From the NCBI RefSeq assembly GCF_007997215.1, contig NZ_VORW01000012.1:56226-120225 (forward strand): a stretch of DNA of 64,000 nt, read 5' to 3'. Position numbers and translations under genes: made by a program. The stretch's first letter is position 1. Each line of letters starts with the position of its first letter. This document shows, piece by piece, positions 14,991 through 23,391 of the stretch. The notes below the pieces were generated by a model that did no database searches, was not told where the DNA came from, and worked only from the letters and a program-made list of their open reading frames with translations. The DNA is from Algoriphagus aquimarinus. GTDB taxonomy: Bacteria; Bacteroidota; Bacteroidia; Cytophagales; Cyclobacteriaceae.

Positions 14991-16109
14991 CTACACTTTA
15001 AAGAAAATTTTCTTACGGTAAAGGAAATACAGAAATAGCCAAACCAAGGCCAATGCACCAAGGCTTTCCATAACTGGTTGCCAGGTTTCTCCTAAGGGTT
15101 TGTAAAGTCCTTCAAACAGCAATCTGGAGGTATATCTGAAATTGACAAAGCGGTAAATAAGGTAGATCGTCAAACTATTCATCCCTATAATCACAAAGAA
15201 GAAGGACCATTTTTGGAATTTGAGGATATCGATGATCCAGTAGAACATGCCGAGGAAAAGAAAGGACATTCCAGAAGTCAAGAGTATGAAAGAACTGGTC
15301 CACAAGCGCTTGAAAATCGGAAAATGTAGGCTCCATACCAATGCAATGACAATACAAATCAAACTGGTAAGCAGGATTTTCTTGAGTTTTTGGTGTTGAG
15401 AAAGGCTATCCTTTTTCAGAATTTCCCCTCCAAAAGCTCCCAAAATCGTAAGACAGATTGCTGGAAAAGTAGTCAGGATTCCCAATTCATCGTATTGTCC
15501 TTGAAGTAACCTGCCAGGGAGGAAAGACCTATCAAACCATCCAACAAAATTCCCTTCAAAACTCAGGTCTCCAGCTCCAAAGCCTGGAACCGGAATCAAG
15601 AAAACAGCCGCATAATAGAGCAGCAAAATGGCTCCTACGACCACCAGACGTTTTTTCGAGTCAAAATTGAGGCAAAGCAGCGTAGTGATAAATCCAGCTA
15701 TCCCGATTCTTCCAAGCACAGATCCTAGCCGGATTTGTTCCCAGTCAAAGAAGGGAAAAGGCGCATTTTTAACCAACAAGCCAAAGCCTATCAAAATGAG
15801 CATTCGGATAAAGGATTTTCTATAAATCTCTTTTTTAGAAATATGAAGCTCCTGTGCTTTGCCTAATGAAAAAGGAATAGAAACTCCCGAAATAAAAAGA
15901 AAGAGCGGGAAAATAAAGTCATAGAAGGTAAAGCCAATCCACTCCGGATGTTCAAATTGGAGGGCCAGCCCATTCAACCTGCCCCACGTTGTCTTGCCTT
16001 CAAGACTACTAAAAAAAGCATCTGCTCCACATATCATTAACATGTCAAAACCTCTCAATGCATCAATAGATACTAGACGTTTCGATTTGGTAGTTAGAGT
16101 CAAAGCCAT
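14991..16109 (-). CDS. nagX: HGSNAT/NagX-like multi-pass acyltransferase (DUF5009)
   Basis: A 372-residue membrane protein with about ten hydrophobic segments. The N-terminal RLVSIDALRGFDMLMICGAD and FYDFIFPLFLFISGVSIPFSL are hallmarks of the DUF5009/heparan-alpha-glucosaminide N-acetyltransferase-like group. NagX members are found in bacterial N-acetylglucosamine regulons, where they are thought to act on or help import aminosugars at the inner membrane. Here the gene lies five bases after the preceding oxidoreductase stop and downstream of nagB, nagP and nagA. The nagX name rests on family and context; the reaction is not shown. Confidence 0.75.
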   Translation of the reverse strand: MALTLTTKSKRLVSIDALRGFDMLMICGADAFFSSLEGKTTWGRLNGLALQFEHPEWIGFTFYDFIFPLFLFISGVSIPFSLGKAQELHISKKEIYRKSFIRMLILIGFGLLVKNAPFPFFDWEQIRLGSVLGRIGIAGFITTLLCLNFDSKKRLVVVGAILLLYYAAVFLIPVPGFGAGDLSFEGNFVGWFDRSFLPGRLLQGQYDELGILTTFPAICLTILGAFGGEILKKDSLSQHQKLKKILLTSLICIVIALVWSLHFPIFKRLWTSSFILLTSGMSFLFLGMFYWIIDILKFQKWSFFFVIIGMNSLTIYLIYRFVNFRYTSRLLFEGLYKPLGETWQPVMESLGALALVWLFLYFLYRKKIFFKV

Positions 16110-16114
16110 TTGGA

Positions 16115-17452
16115 TTAAAGTTTAGGTTCCCAGCCTTTTTCATACTCTCTTCCCCACAGCTTCATCGCTTCTTTATCATTTAAAATCCTTCCTGAACTCT
16201 GGTCAATCTCTAAAGATCTTCCAGTTCGGTAGGAAATATTACCCAGATGGCACAGCATGACACTTTTTACAATTTCCTGATACGGGGAGATTTGTTTCTC
16301 TCCTTTGGTAATGGCATTGGTGAAATTCGTGAAATGTGCAATATCCATATCAAATCCAGCGCCTCGCTGATCCACAACCGTATTGCTTGTAGGTTCAGCG
16401 CTTTTTATGAGTTTGTTTGCGTTGTCGTAGATTTTATAGGAATTATCCAGTAATTCCAGTGTACCATTTTCCCCATGAAAGGAAACGCCTGAACCCATAT
16501 CGTTGATTCCTCTGCGGTTGCAGCTTCTACCTTCCCAAAGAATGCTTTTGCTGTCTTCGAAATCAAATGAAGCAATCTGCGTATCGGGAGTCTGCCAATC
16601 GTCTTTGAAGTGATAACGGCCACCGCTGGAATAGGCTTTTTTCGCATAGTCCACATTCAATCCCCAGCGCGCCAAATCCAGAAAGTGAACCCCGTTATTG
16701 ACAATTTCTCCTGTGCCCCAGTTCCAGAACCAGTGCCAGTTGTAGTGAATCAGATTGTCTTTGAAAGCTGCTCTCGGCGCCGGCCCCTGCCAAAGTTCGA
16801 AGTCCAACCACTCAGGAACCGCTACTTCCTTTCCAAAACCAATCGATTGACGGGAATTGGTGTACCAGGCACGGGCATAATATGCATTGCCTATTACTCC
16901 GCCATGTAGTTCTGCGATTGCTTCCTGCACTCTCGGCCATGACCTTCGCTGATTGCCCATTTGGACAATTTTCCCGTATTCAGAAGTTGCCTTTGAAAGC
17001 AATTCGCCCTCTGCTGGATTATGGCTTCCCGGTTTCTCTACATACACATGTTTGCCAGCTTTCAAAGCCATCAAGGCCATCGGAGTATGCCAGTGATCTG
17101 GCAAAGCGATAGATATTGCATCTACATTTTTATCATCCAGCGCCCTTCTGAAATCAGAAATTCCCTGTGGCTTGTTTGTTACTCCGGACTTTTCAGCCAG
17201 GGCCAAACCATTGGTAACCGCTCTGGAATCTACATCGCAGAGGTATGAGATTTCTGCATTTGGAACTTTAGCAAAAGCCTGAACATGCTGGGAGCCTCGC
17301 CCATTCACACCCATGATTGCTACGCGAACCTTGTCCTGAACGGGGTATTGGGATAAAATATTGAATGAATGTGCCGAACTCATCACTCCCAAACCCAGAC
17401 TTCCAGTAGCTACGGTTTTGATAAAATTCCTTCGATTTACTTCCTTTTTCAT
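16115..17452 (-). CDS. Tat-exported Gfo/Idh/MocA family oxidoreductase
   Basis: A 445-residue protein starting MKKEVNRRNFIKTVATGSLG, a twin-arginine signal. The NAD-binding domain has VAIMGVNGRGSQHV, followed by ALPDHWHTPMALMAL and HVYVEKPGSHNP with the conserved Glu-Lys-Pro. This subgroup is common in exported carbohydrate clusters of Bacteroidota, and some relatives are GH109-type NAD-dependent glycosidases. Since it sits between nagA and nagX it may act on an amino-sugar glycoside or oxidised sugar in the periplasm. The substrate is not decided by sequence alone. Confidence 0.85.
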   Translation of the reverse strand: MKKEVNRRNFIKTVATGSLGLGVMSSAHSFNILSQYPVQDKVRVAIMGVNGRGSQHVQAFAKVPNAEISYLCDVDSRAVTNGLALAEKSGVTNKPQGISDFRRALDDKNVDAISIALPDHWHTPMALMALKAGKHVYVEKPGSHNPAEGELLSKATSEYGKIVQMGNQRRSWPRVQEAIAELHGGVIGNAYYARAWYTNSRQSIGFGKEVAVPEWLDFELWQGPAPRAAFKDNLIHYNWHWFWNWGTGEIVNNGVHFLDLARWGLNVDYAKKAYSSGGRYHFKDDWQTPDTQIASFDFEDSKSILWEGRSCNRRGINDMGSGVSFHGENGTLELLDNSYKIYDNANKLIKSAEPTSNTVVDQRGAGFDMDIAHFTNFTNAITKGEKQISPYQEIVKSVMLCHLGNISYRTGRSLEIDQSSGRILNDKEAMKLWGREYEKGWEPKL

Positions 17453-17474
17453 GTTTTTATAATTGTTTTTTAGT

Positions 17475-17543
17475 GGTCACATGGAATCTCGCAGGGATTT
17501 TAATCATCCTAGTGTGTGATTTTTTAGTCATGCTCGATTTCAT
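17475..17543. repeat. 69-bp operon-spacer repeat, copy a
   Basis: It starts GGTCACATGGAATCTCGC and ends TAGTCATGCTCGATTTCAT; the two ends form an imperfect inverted repeat. It lies between nagA and the downstream oxidoreductase gene, which are in the same direction. Copies of nearly the same length are at 18749-18817 and, inverted, at 37911-37977; only the ends are conserved. Confidence 0.8.
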
Positions 17544-17579
17544 AGGTGAGTGGTTTTGGGGTTAATGATTCGCGTAGGA

Positions 17580-18725
17580 TCAGGCGGAAAATACTTCCCT
17601 CCCATGTTTGATTGTTTTGAGGACTTCGAGCTTACCATCTTCTTGCTTTCTACACAAGATCAAATCGGCAATCGCTCCCTCTTTAAATAGTATATGACCA
17701 GCGTTTACTAGTTTTTCGGGACGGACAGAAGCCATTTCCCAAGCTTCGGCTAGGGATGCAAGCTTATTTTTGATTAAGAAAGAAACTCCGCTACGGATAT
17801 TGGATGCCGATCCGGCGAGGATGGAAGGATTGGATTTGAGGTGCAGCTTGCCTTCTGGAGTTAAGGTGACTTCTCCGCCAATGTGAAGCTTATAGTCCCC
17901 TGCAGGCATTCCTGACAGTGAGACTGAGTCGCTAACAAGCATAAGGTCTTCTTTTTTCACTTTCTGAAAAACCTGAATGACTTCCGCCGGTAGATGAAAT
18001 CCATCGGCAATAATGGATGCTCCCAGATCATCCTGAGACAATTGTGACCAGATATAATTTGGATGGCGGGCAAGGATTGGATGTGCTCCATTTCCAAGGT
18101 GGGTTGACAAACTAGCCCCTGCATCGACAGCATCCAGGATTTGCTGGTGTGTCGCATTCGTATGACCAATAGAAACCAGAATCCCGTGTTCCACACATCT
18201 TTCGATAAAGGGAACGGCATTTTCCCATTCCGCAGAAAGAGTGATAATTTTAATCAGGCCTTTCGCTTCAAGCTGCCACTTTTGAACCAAACTCCAGTCA
18301 GGAGCAATGATAAATTCTTTGGGATGTGCTCCTCTTGGGCCATCCATAGGAGAAATAAACGGACCTTCTATATGCAGTCCTTCTATGCTCATTCTGGACA
18401 ATTCATCTGATTTCCGAAGGGAAACAATCTGAAGAATTAACTGACTGATCTGCTCGGGATCGTTGGTGATAATCGTGGGAAAATGTGTCGTGACTCCCTC
18501 TTGATATAAAAGTCTGGAAATGCTGGCCAGATTCATAGGATCTGACTGAACCTCATTGTAATCTATTCCTCCATAGCCATTGACCTGAATATCAGTAAAG
18601 CCAGGCCCTAGAATCAGGTTTTGATCTAAAGGAGTCTGAGTTTCTGAGATGCTATCAATGATTCCTTCGGAAAAAGAAATCTCGATCGCTGATCCATCGC
18701 GGTATGAGTTGCCTTGGATTTTCAT
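17580..18725 (-). CDS. nagA: N-acetylglucosamine-6-phosphate deacetylase NagA
   Basis: Removes the acetyl group from GlcNAc-6-phosphate to give glucosamine-6-phosphate for NagB. The 381-residue protein has the amidohydrolase layout: PGFTDIQVNGYGG near residue 41, the metal ligand Glu120 in HIEGPFISP, His188 in IGHTNATH, His209 in THLGNGAHP, and catalytic Asp266 in LVSDSVSLSGMPAG. All key residues are present. It is downstream of nagP, separated by the spacer repeat copy b. The cluster has no clear GlcNAc kinase gene, so the phosphorylating enzyme must be elsewhere. Confidence 0.95.
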   Translation of the reverse strand: MKIQGNSYRDGSAIEISFSEGIIDSISETQTPLDQNLILGPGFTDIQVNGYGGIDYNEVQSDPMNLASISRLLYQEGVTTHFPTIITNDPEQISQLILQIVSLRKSDELSRMSIEGLHIEGPFISPMDGPRGAHPKEFIIAPDWSLVQKWQLEAKGLIKIITLSAEWENAVPFIERCVEHGILVSIGHTNATHQQILDAVDAGASLSTHLGNGAHPILARHPNYIWSQLSQDDLGASIIADGFHLPAEVIQVFQKVKKEDLMLVSDSVSLSGMPAGDYKLHIGGEVTLTPEGKLHLKSNPSILAGSASNIRSGVSFLIKNKLASLAEAWEMASVRPEKLVNAGHILFKEGAIADLILCRKQEDGKLEVLKTIKHGREVFSA

Positions 18726-18748
18726 CTGTTTATAATTTGTTTTTCAAA

Positions 18749-18817
18749 GGTCATATGGAATCTCGCTTGGAGAATAATCTTGATGAGGTAATATTCTTGT
18801 GTCATGCTCGATTTCAT
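18749..18817. repeat. 69-bp operon-spacer repeat, copy b
   Basis: The same GGTCATATGGAATCTCGC start and GTCATGCTCGATTTCAT end as copy a, with an unrelated centre. Its right end contributes the stop codon of nagP (TGA at 18814-18816, part of ATGAAATCGAGC on the minus strand). Confidence 0.8.
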
Positions 18818-20142
18818 TTTGCAAAAACCCATTTTCTGACCTTATGCCCATATGCCGCATAATAAACTAGGTAGAGATAACAAGGGAAAAGTACCCAATA
18901 AGCAAAGCGGACATCGTACAAATCAGCTAGGTATCCGTAGAACAATGGCAAAATTGCATTACCACATAGCCCCATGATCATGATGGATGCTCCAAGTTTG
19001 GTGAATCGGCCAAGACCGTCCAGCGCCAATGGCCAGATTCCTGCCCAGACCAAGGAATTAGCCAAGCCGAGCAGAACCACAAACCAGATGGAGACATCTG
19101 TAGTGATACCAAAAAGCGTAACATCACCGGAAGTGAATAAAATCAAGAGCGTGAAAGTCGTGCCCAAAAGCGTGCATATCCTTAAAATATTGACCTGAGA
19201 AATCACCTTTGGAATTAATGATATCCCGATCAGGTATCCGATAATGGTGAAAGCAAGTGTAAAGGATGGAAAAACTTTGGCTTCCATCAATCCGATTCCA
19301 TAGGAGTTGGCATAGCCAATCACAGTATCGATGGCAATCACCTGGGTGCCCACATGAAGGAAAATAGCCAATGCTCCCAAAATCAAATGAGGGAATTGTA
19401 AGATCGAGGTTTTGCTTGAATTGGCTACGGCAAGCTCTGCACTTTCATGCTCCGTATCGATTTCTGGAAGTGGTGAAAAACGCACCAGAATTCCCAAACC
19501 TACCAGCACGGTTCCCACAACAGCGTATGGAGTGATTACTCGTTGGATCAACTCATCCAATACAGCATTTTTTTCAAGCTCTCCCATGGTTTCCAGCTGC
19601 TGGAAAAGTTCGGTATCTCCTACTCTGAGTACCACCGCAGCAAAGATGATGGGAGCCAGAATTCCTGCACCTTTATTGAAAATCCCCATAATACTGATCC
19701 TCTGAACAGCTTTATCTTTAGGCCCCAAAATAGTTACGTATGGATTAGCGGCAGTTTGAAGTACTGCGAGACCTGTTCCCAAGGTGAAAAGTCCCAACAG
19801 GAATACTTCGTAGGTCCTTCCTATAGCCGCTGGAATAAAGATGTACGCACCTACAGCCATGATGAAAAAGCCAAACATCATCCCCTTTTTAAAACCGACT
19901 GCTTTAAGTAAGTAGGATGAGGGAATTGACATCACCAAATAGGAAATGTAAAAAGCGAATGCAACCAGGTAGGAATCAAAATTACTGAGTGTGAAAGCTA
20001 TTTTGAAATAGGGAATCAGGATGGCATTGATCCAGGAAACGAATCCAAAGACAAAAAAAAGGACTCCGATGATTGCTATAGAGATCCAGGTATCCTTTTG
20101 ACTTAATGACTCCGATTTTACGGCCATTTTTTTTGAGGGCAT
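18814..20142 (-). CDS. nagP: N-acetylglucosamine permease, FucP-family MFS transporter
   Basis: A 442-residue protein with twelve predicted membrane segments. ISIAIIGVLFFVFGFVSWIN near residue 20 and LQTAANPYVTILGP near residue 130 are marks of the fucose/galactose/GlcNAc proton symporter (FHS) family. Lying between nagB and nagA, it is best read as NagP, which imports free GlcNAc across the inner membrane. The start gives MPSKKMAVKSES; Met6 is an alternative. The stop codon falls inside repeat copy b. Glucose or galactose as substrate cannot be excluded from sequence alone. Confidence 0.88.
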   Translation of the reverse strand: MPSKKMAVKSESLSQKDTWISIAIIGVLFFVFGFVSWINAILIPYFKIAFTLSNFDSYLVAFAFYISYLVMSIPSSYLLKAVGFKKGMMFGFFIMAVGAYIFIPAAIGRTYEVFLLGLFTLGTGLAVLQTAANPYVTILGPKDKAVQRISIMGIFNKGAGILAPIIFAAVVLRVGDTELFQQLETMGELEKNAVLDELIQRVITPYAVVGTVLVGLGILVRFSPLPEIDTEHESAELAVANSSKTSILQFPHLILGALAIFLHVGTQVIAIDTVIGYANSYGIGLMEAKVFPSFTLAFTIIGYLIGISLIPKVISQVNILRICTLLGTTFTLLILFTSGDVTLFGITTDVSIWFVVLLGLANSLVWAGIWPLALDGLGRFTKLGASIMIMGLCGNAILPLFYGYLADLYDVRFAYWVLFPCYLYLVYYAAYGHKVRKWVFAK

Positions 20143-20243
20143 AGCTCTTTTGGGCTGGTTATAAAGAATGGTGAACTCAAAATGATCAATTGAGTATCTC
20201 TATAAATACAAAATATTTCCTCAGTAATACAAGACTTTTCCGA

Positions 20244-20984
20244 TCAATGCATGGAAATCAGTGACGAGGAGCCTTCGTCTAAAAACAATTGGTAATCGGG
20301 GTGACTTTGGAGGATAGAAGCTGGATGATCTGGACTGATTGGACCTTCTATGCAATTTTTGATTGCCAATGCTTTTCGGCTATCGGGTACGGAGCAAATA
20401 ATAGCTTTCGATTTCATGATTTGTCGAATAGACATGCTGATAGCCTGCTGCGGAACAGCCTCTAAATTGGGAAACCAACCCTCCCCAAATTGCTGCATCC
20501 TACAAGCATGGTCAAGATCCACAACAATATAGGGTTCCTCCGTTTCAAAATCTGCAGGAGGATCATTGAATGCGAGATGTCCATTTTCACCAATTCCCAC
20601 AAAAGCCACATCGATGGGATGTTTGCTTATCAGTTCACCAAGGCGTGCACATTCTTCAGCTGGATCGACTTCTCCATTGATTAAAAAGTAACTTTTCAAT
20701 TGAGGTAAATGTGTAAAGAAACGTTCCAGTAAATATTTTCTAAAGCTTGCTGGATGAGTAATCGGTAAGCCTAAATATTCATCCAAATGGAAAACAGTCA
20801 CTTTGGACCAATCGATATCTTTTTCAGCAAGAAGTTGATTTAAGGTCTCAAATTGGCTGGTGCCAGTGGCTAAGATTATATTGGCAAAGCCTTGTTTTTG
20901 GATCGCTTCACGGATTAAAATAGCACCTTCTTTTGAGGCTTTTGCTCCCAATTCCATGGTATTCTGGCAAATCGTTAAGTTCAT
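20244..20984 (-). CDS. nagB: Glucosamine-6-phosphate deaminase NagB
   Basis: Converts glucosamine-6-phosphate to fructose-6-phosphate and ammonia, the exit of the pathway into glycolysis. I choose the ATG at 20984 ([10 protein letters not shown]); an upstream ATG at 21020 adds 12 residues with no family match. Asp68 lies in [10 protein letters not shown] and His136 in [14 protein letters not shown]. The residue matching the E. coli triad Glu is Asp here, as in some shorter family members. At about 246 residues it is slightly short and probably non-allosteric. It is the first gene of the amino-sugar cluster. Confidence 0.9.
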   Translation of the reverse strand: MNLTICQNTMELGAKASKEGAILIREAIQKQGFANIILATGTSQFETLNQLLAEKDIDWSKVTVFHLDEYLGLPITHPASFRKYLLERFFTHLPQLKSYFLINGEVDPAEECARLGELISKHPIDVAFVGIGENGHLAFNDPPADFETEEPYIVVDLDHACRMQQFGEGWFPNLEAVPQQAISMSIRQIMKSKAIICSVPDSRKALAIKNCIEGPISPDHPASILQSHPDYQLFLDEGSSSLISMH

Positions 20985-21060
20985 AGAATTAGGGTTTTGA
21001 GCTATGGTTTTGTTTAGCACTCAAATTATGGAAATAAGTTTAAAAATAGCAGGAAAGCAA

Positions 21061-21117
21061 CATCTCCAATCGTCTATTCTCCAATCTCCAATTCTCTACT
21101 CTTCCAATACCTAATCC
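21061..21117. repeat. Pyrimidine-rich CTCCAATCTC tract
   Basis: A degenerate run of TCTCCAATC/CCAATTCTC words on the plus strand, similar to 11441-11499 and 13882-13909. It is non-coding and lies between the divergent nagB and glnS genes. Confidence 0.5.
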
Positions 21118-21131
21118 CTACCCTTCTTTAG

Positions 21132-21161
21132 TTGCTTTTCAAGGCATTTGCCTTAATTTTG
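21132..21161 (+). promoter_or_regulatory. Candidate Bacteroidota-type promoter of glnS
   Basis: TTG at 21132-21134 and TAATTTTG at 21154-21161 are 19 bp apart and match the TTG-N19-TAnnTTTG pattern of the main Bacteroidota sigma factor. The ATG of glnS follows 17 bp later, so the leader would be very short. Confidence 0.5.
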
Positions 21162-21178
21162 ACTTTCAATTTTGATCT

Positions 21179-23224
21179 ATGACTGAAGAATCCGCATCAC
21201 TTAATTTTATTGAACAAATCATTGCAGACGATTTGGCCGCAGGCTTTTCTCCGGACAAACTTCGTTTTCGTTTTCCCCCAGAGCCGAATGGCTACCTACA
21301 TATTGGACATGCAGCTTCTATTTGCCTGAACTTTGGATTGGGTGAGATGCATAATGCGCCAGTAAACCTTCGCTTTGATGACACCAACCCAAGCAAGGAA
21401 GAGCAGGAATACGTGGATGCTATCAAGCATGACATCCAATGGCTGGGTTTCCAATGGGCTACGGAATGTTACTCTTCAGACTATTTTCAGCAGTTGTATG
21501 ATTGGGCAGTTCAATTAATTAAGGAAGGCAAGGCCTATGTGGACCAGCAGTCAGCAGAGGCTATGGCTGAGCAAAAAGGAACACCTACCACCCCGGGAGT
21601 TGCGGGACCTTACCGTAATCGCTCAGTGGAAGAAAATCTTGAATTATTTGAGCGGATGAAAGCTGGAGAATTTGAGCAGGGAAGCTATGTGCTTCGCGCT
21701 AAAATTGACATGGCTTCCTCTAATATGCTGATGCGTGATCCTATTTTGTATAGGATTGTGAGAAAAGCACACCATCGTACCGGAACTGACTGGTGTATCT
21801 ACCCTATGTATGACTGGGCTCATGGAGAGTCTGATTACGTAGAGCAGATCTCCCATTCCCTTTGTACGCTTGAATTCAAAATGCACCGTGAGTTATACGA
21901 TTGGTTCCTGGATCAAATCTATGATCCAGCTAAACTTAGACCTAAGCAGAGGGAATTTGCACGTCGAAATCTCTCCTACACAGTGATGAGCAAGCGAAAG
22001 CTCCTTGAACTGGTGCAGAATAATACCGTGACAGGCTGGGATGATCCTCGAATGCCAACTATCTCCGGGCTTAGAAGAAGAGGTTATACGCCTGATTCAA
22101 TACGTAACTTCTCCGATCTTTCTGGTATTTCCAAGCGTGATTCTGTGACGGACGTTTCCCTATTGGAATATTGTATCCGTGAGGATTTGAATAAAACAGC
22201 TACCCGTGTGATGGCTGTGTTGGATCCAGTGAAATTGGTGATTACCAACTACCCTGCTGGTAAAACTGAAATGCTGGACTCTGAAAATAATCCAGAAGAC
22301 CCGAATTCAGGCACACATGAGTTGCCATTTTCAGGTGAACTTTATATAGAAAGAGAAGACTTCAAAGAGGAAGCTGGAAACAAGTTCTTCCGTTTGACTT
22401 TAGGTAATGAGGTTCGATTGAAAAGCGCTTACATCATCAAGGGTGAATCAGTGGTGAAAGATGCTGCTGGAAATATTACTGAGATACATTGTACCGCTGA
22501 CTTGGATTCAAGATCAGGATCTGGCACAGAAGCAAGCACAAGAAAAGTAAAAGGAACACTGCATTGGGTTTCTATTCAGCATGCGATCAAAGCGGAAATT
22601 CGCGAGTACGACAGACTATTCCTGGATGAAGCTCCAGACAGTCATGAGGACAAGAACTTTATGGAGTTTGTGAATCCTGAGTCACTTAAGGTGATTAAGG
22701 AAGCCTATTTGGAGCCTTTCCTTAAAGAGGCAACTTTGGATGATAAGTTTCAGTTTCAGCGTCTTGGGTACTTTACTTTGGATAAGGATTCTTCAGCCGA
22801 AAAGCTTGTATTCAATAAAACCGTAGGCTTGAGAGATTCTTGGGCTAAGCAAGCACCAGTTGCAGCTACACCACAAAATCAACCTAACAAGCAGCCAAAC
22901 CAAGGTGGAGGCCAGCCTCAGGGGCAGAGATCTGCAATAAATGAAATTCAGAAGATCGCTAAGAAATACACCAATCTATCCGGTGATAAACTGGCTGCTG
23001 CCAGAGAAGAAATCGCAAAATTAGCTGAGGAAGTGAGTTATGAAGAATTATCTCACCTATTCAATACTGCTGCTAAAAAAGTGGGAACGCGCATTGGTGT
23101 GATGATCGCTTTAGGAGTCTTGTTGAATAAAGGTCAGGAGAGAAATTCTGAGATTGATTCCTTTATTGAAGCTGCAATAGCGGATGAAAATGAGGAGTTG
23201 GCTGGAGAAGCAAAGAGAATTTAA
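21179..23224 (+). CDS. glnS: Glutaminyl-tRNA synthetase with C-terminal extension
   Basis: Charges tRNA-Gln with glutamine. The class I signatures are present: PEPNGYLHIGHA with HIGH at residues 41-44, and VMSKRK at 269-274, the GlnRS form of the KMSKS loop. The catalytic and beta-barrel anticodon-binding parts run to about residue 555. A Gln/Pro/Gly-rich linker then leads to an appended helical domain (about 585-681) with IQKIAKKYTNLSGDKLAAA and VGTRIGVMIALGVLLNKG. The typical enzyme is about 550 residues, so this is an extra domain; YqeY/GatB-like tails are known on some GlnRS proteins, but this one is not clearly the same. A strong terminator follows. Confidence 0.95.
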   Translation: MTEESASLNFIEQIIADDLAAGFSPDKLRFRFPPEPNGYLHIGHAASICLNFGLGEMHNAPVNLRFDDTNPSKEEQEYVDAIKHDIQWLGFQWATECYSSDYFQQLYDWAVQLIKEGKAYVDQQSAEAMAEQKGTPTTPGVAGPYRNRSVEENLELFERMKAGEFEQGSYVLRAKIDMASSNMLMRDPILYRIVRKAHHRTGTDWCIYPMYDWAHGESDYVEQISHSLCTLEFKMHRELYDWFLDQIYDPAKLRPKQREFARRNLSYTVMSKRKLLELVQNNTVTGWDDPRMPTISGLRRRGYTPDSIRNFSDLSGISKRDSVTDVSLLEYCIREDLNKTATRVMAVLDPVKLVITNYPAGKTEMLDSENNPEDPNSGTHELPFSGELYIEREDFKEEAGNKFFRLTLGNEVRLKSAYIIKGESVVKDAAGNITEIHCTADLDSRSGSGTEASTRKVKGTLHWVSIQHAIKAEIREYDRLFLDEAPDSHEDKNFMEFVNPESLKVIKEAYLEPFLKEATLDDKFQFQRLGYFTLDKDSSAEKLVFNKTVGLRDSWAKQAPVAATPQNQPNKQPNQGGGQPQGQRSAINEIQKIAKKYTNLSGDKLAAAREEIAKLAEEVSYEELSHLFNTAAKKVGTRIGVMIALGVLLNKGQERNSEIDSFIEAAIADENEELAGEAKRI

Positions 23225-23293
23225 GGATTCAGTCACAGTCGCAGTTTGCAGTTGGTTTAGTGACTTATGAAATTTAATAAAAACATTAAGAGA

Positions 23294-23329
23294 ATCGCTC
23301 GCTGGAATATTCAGCGAGCGATTTTTTTT
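23294..23329 (+). terminator. Rho-independent terminator of glnS
   Basis: A perfect 11-bp stem (ATCGCTCGCTG at 23294-23304, CAGCGAGCGAT at 23312-23322) with a 7-base loop is followed by a T run to 23329. It ends the glnS transcript about 70 bp past the stop codon. Confidence 0.92.
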
Positions 23330-23391
23330 ATTAAATATGGTTGAATCTGCATCTGTCCGCAAGTGCGAAACCAACAACTAAGAACCAATAT

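Noticed and set aside
16115..17452. Firm naming as GH109 alpha-N-acetylgalactosaminidase
   Set aside because: The family is too broad; the sequence alone does not separate glycosidases from dehydrogenases.
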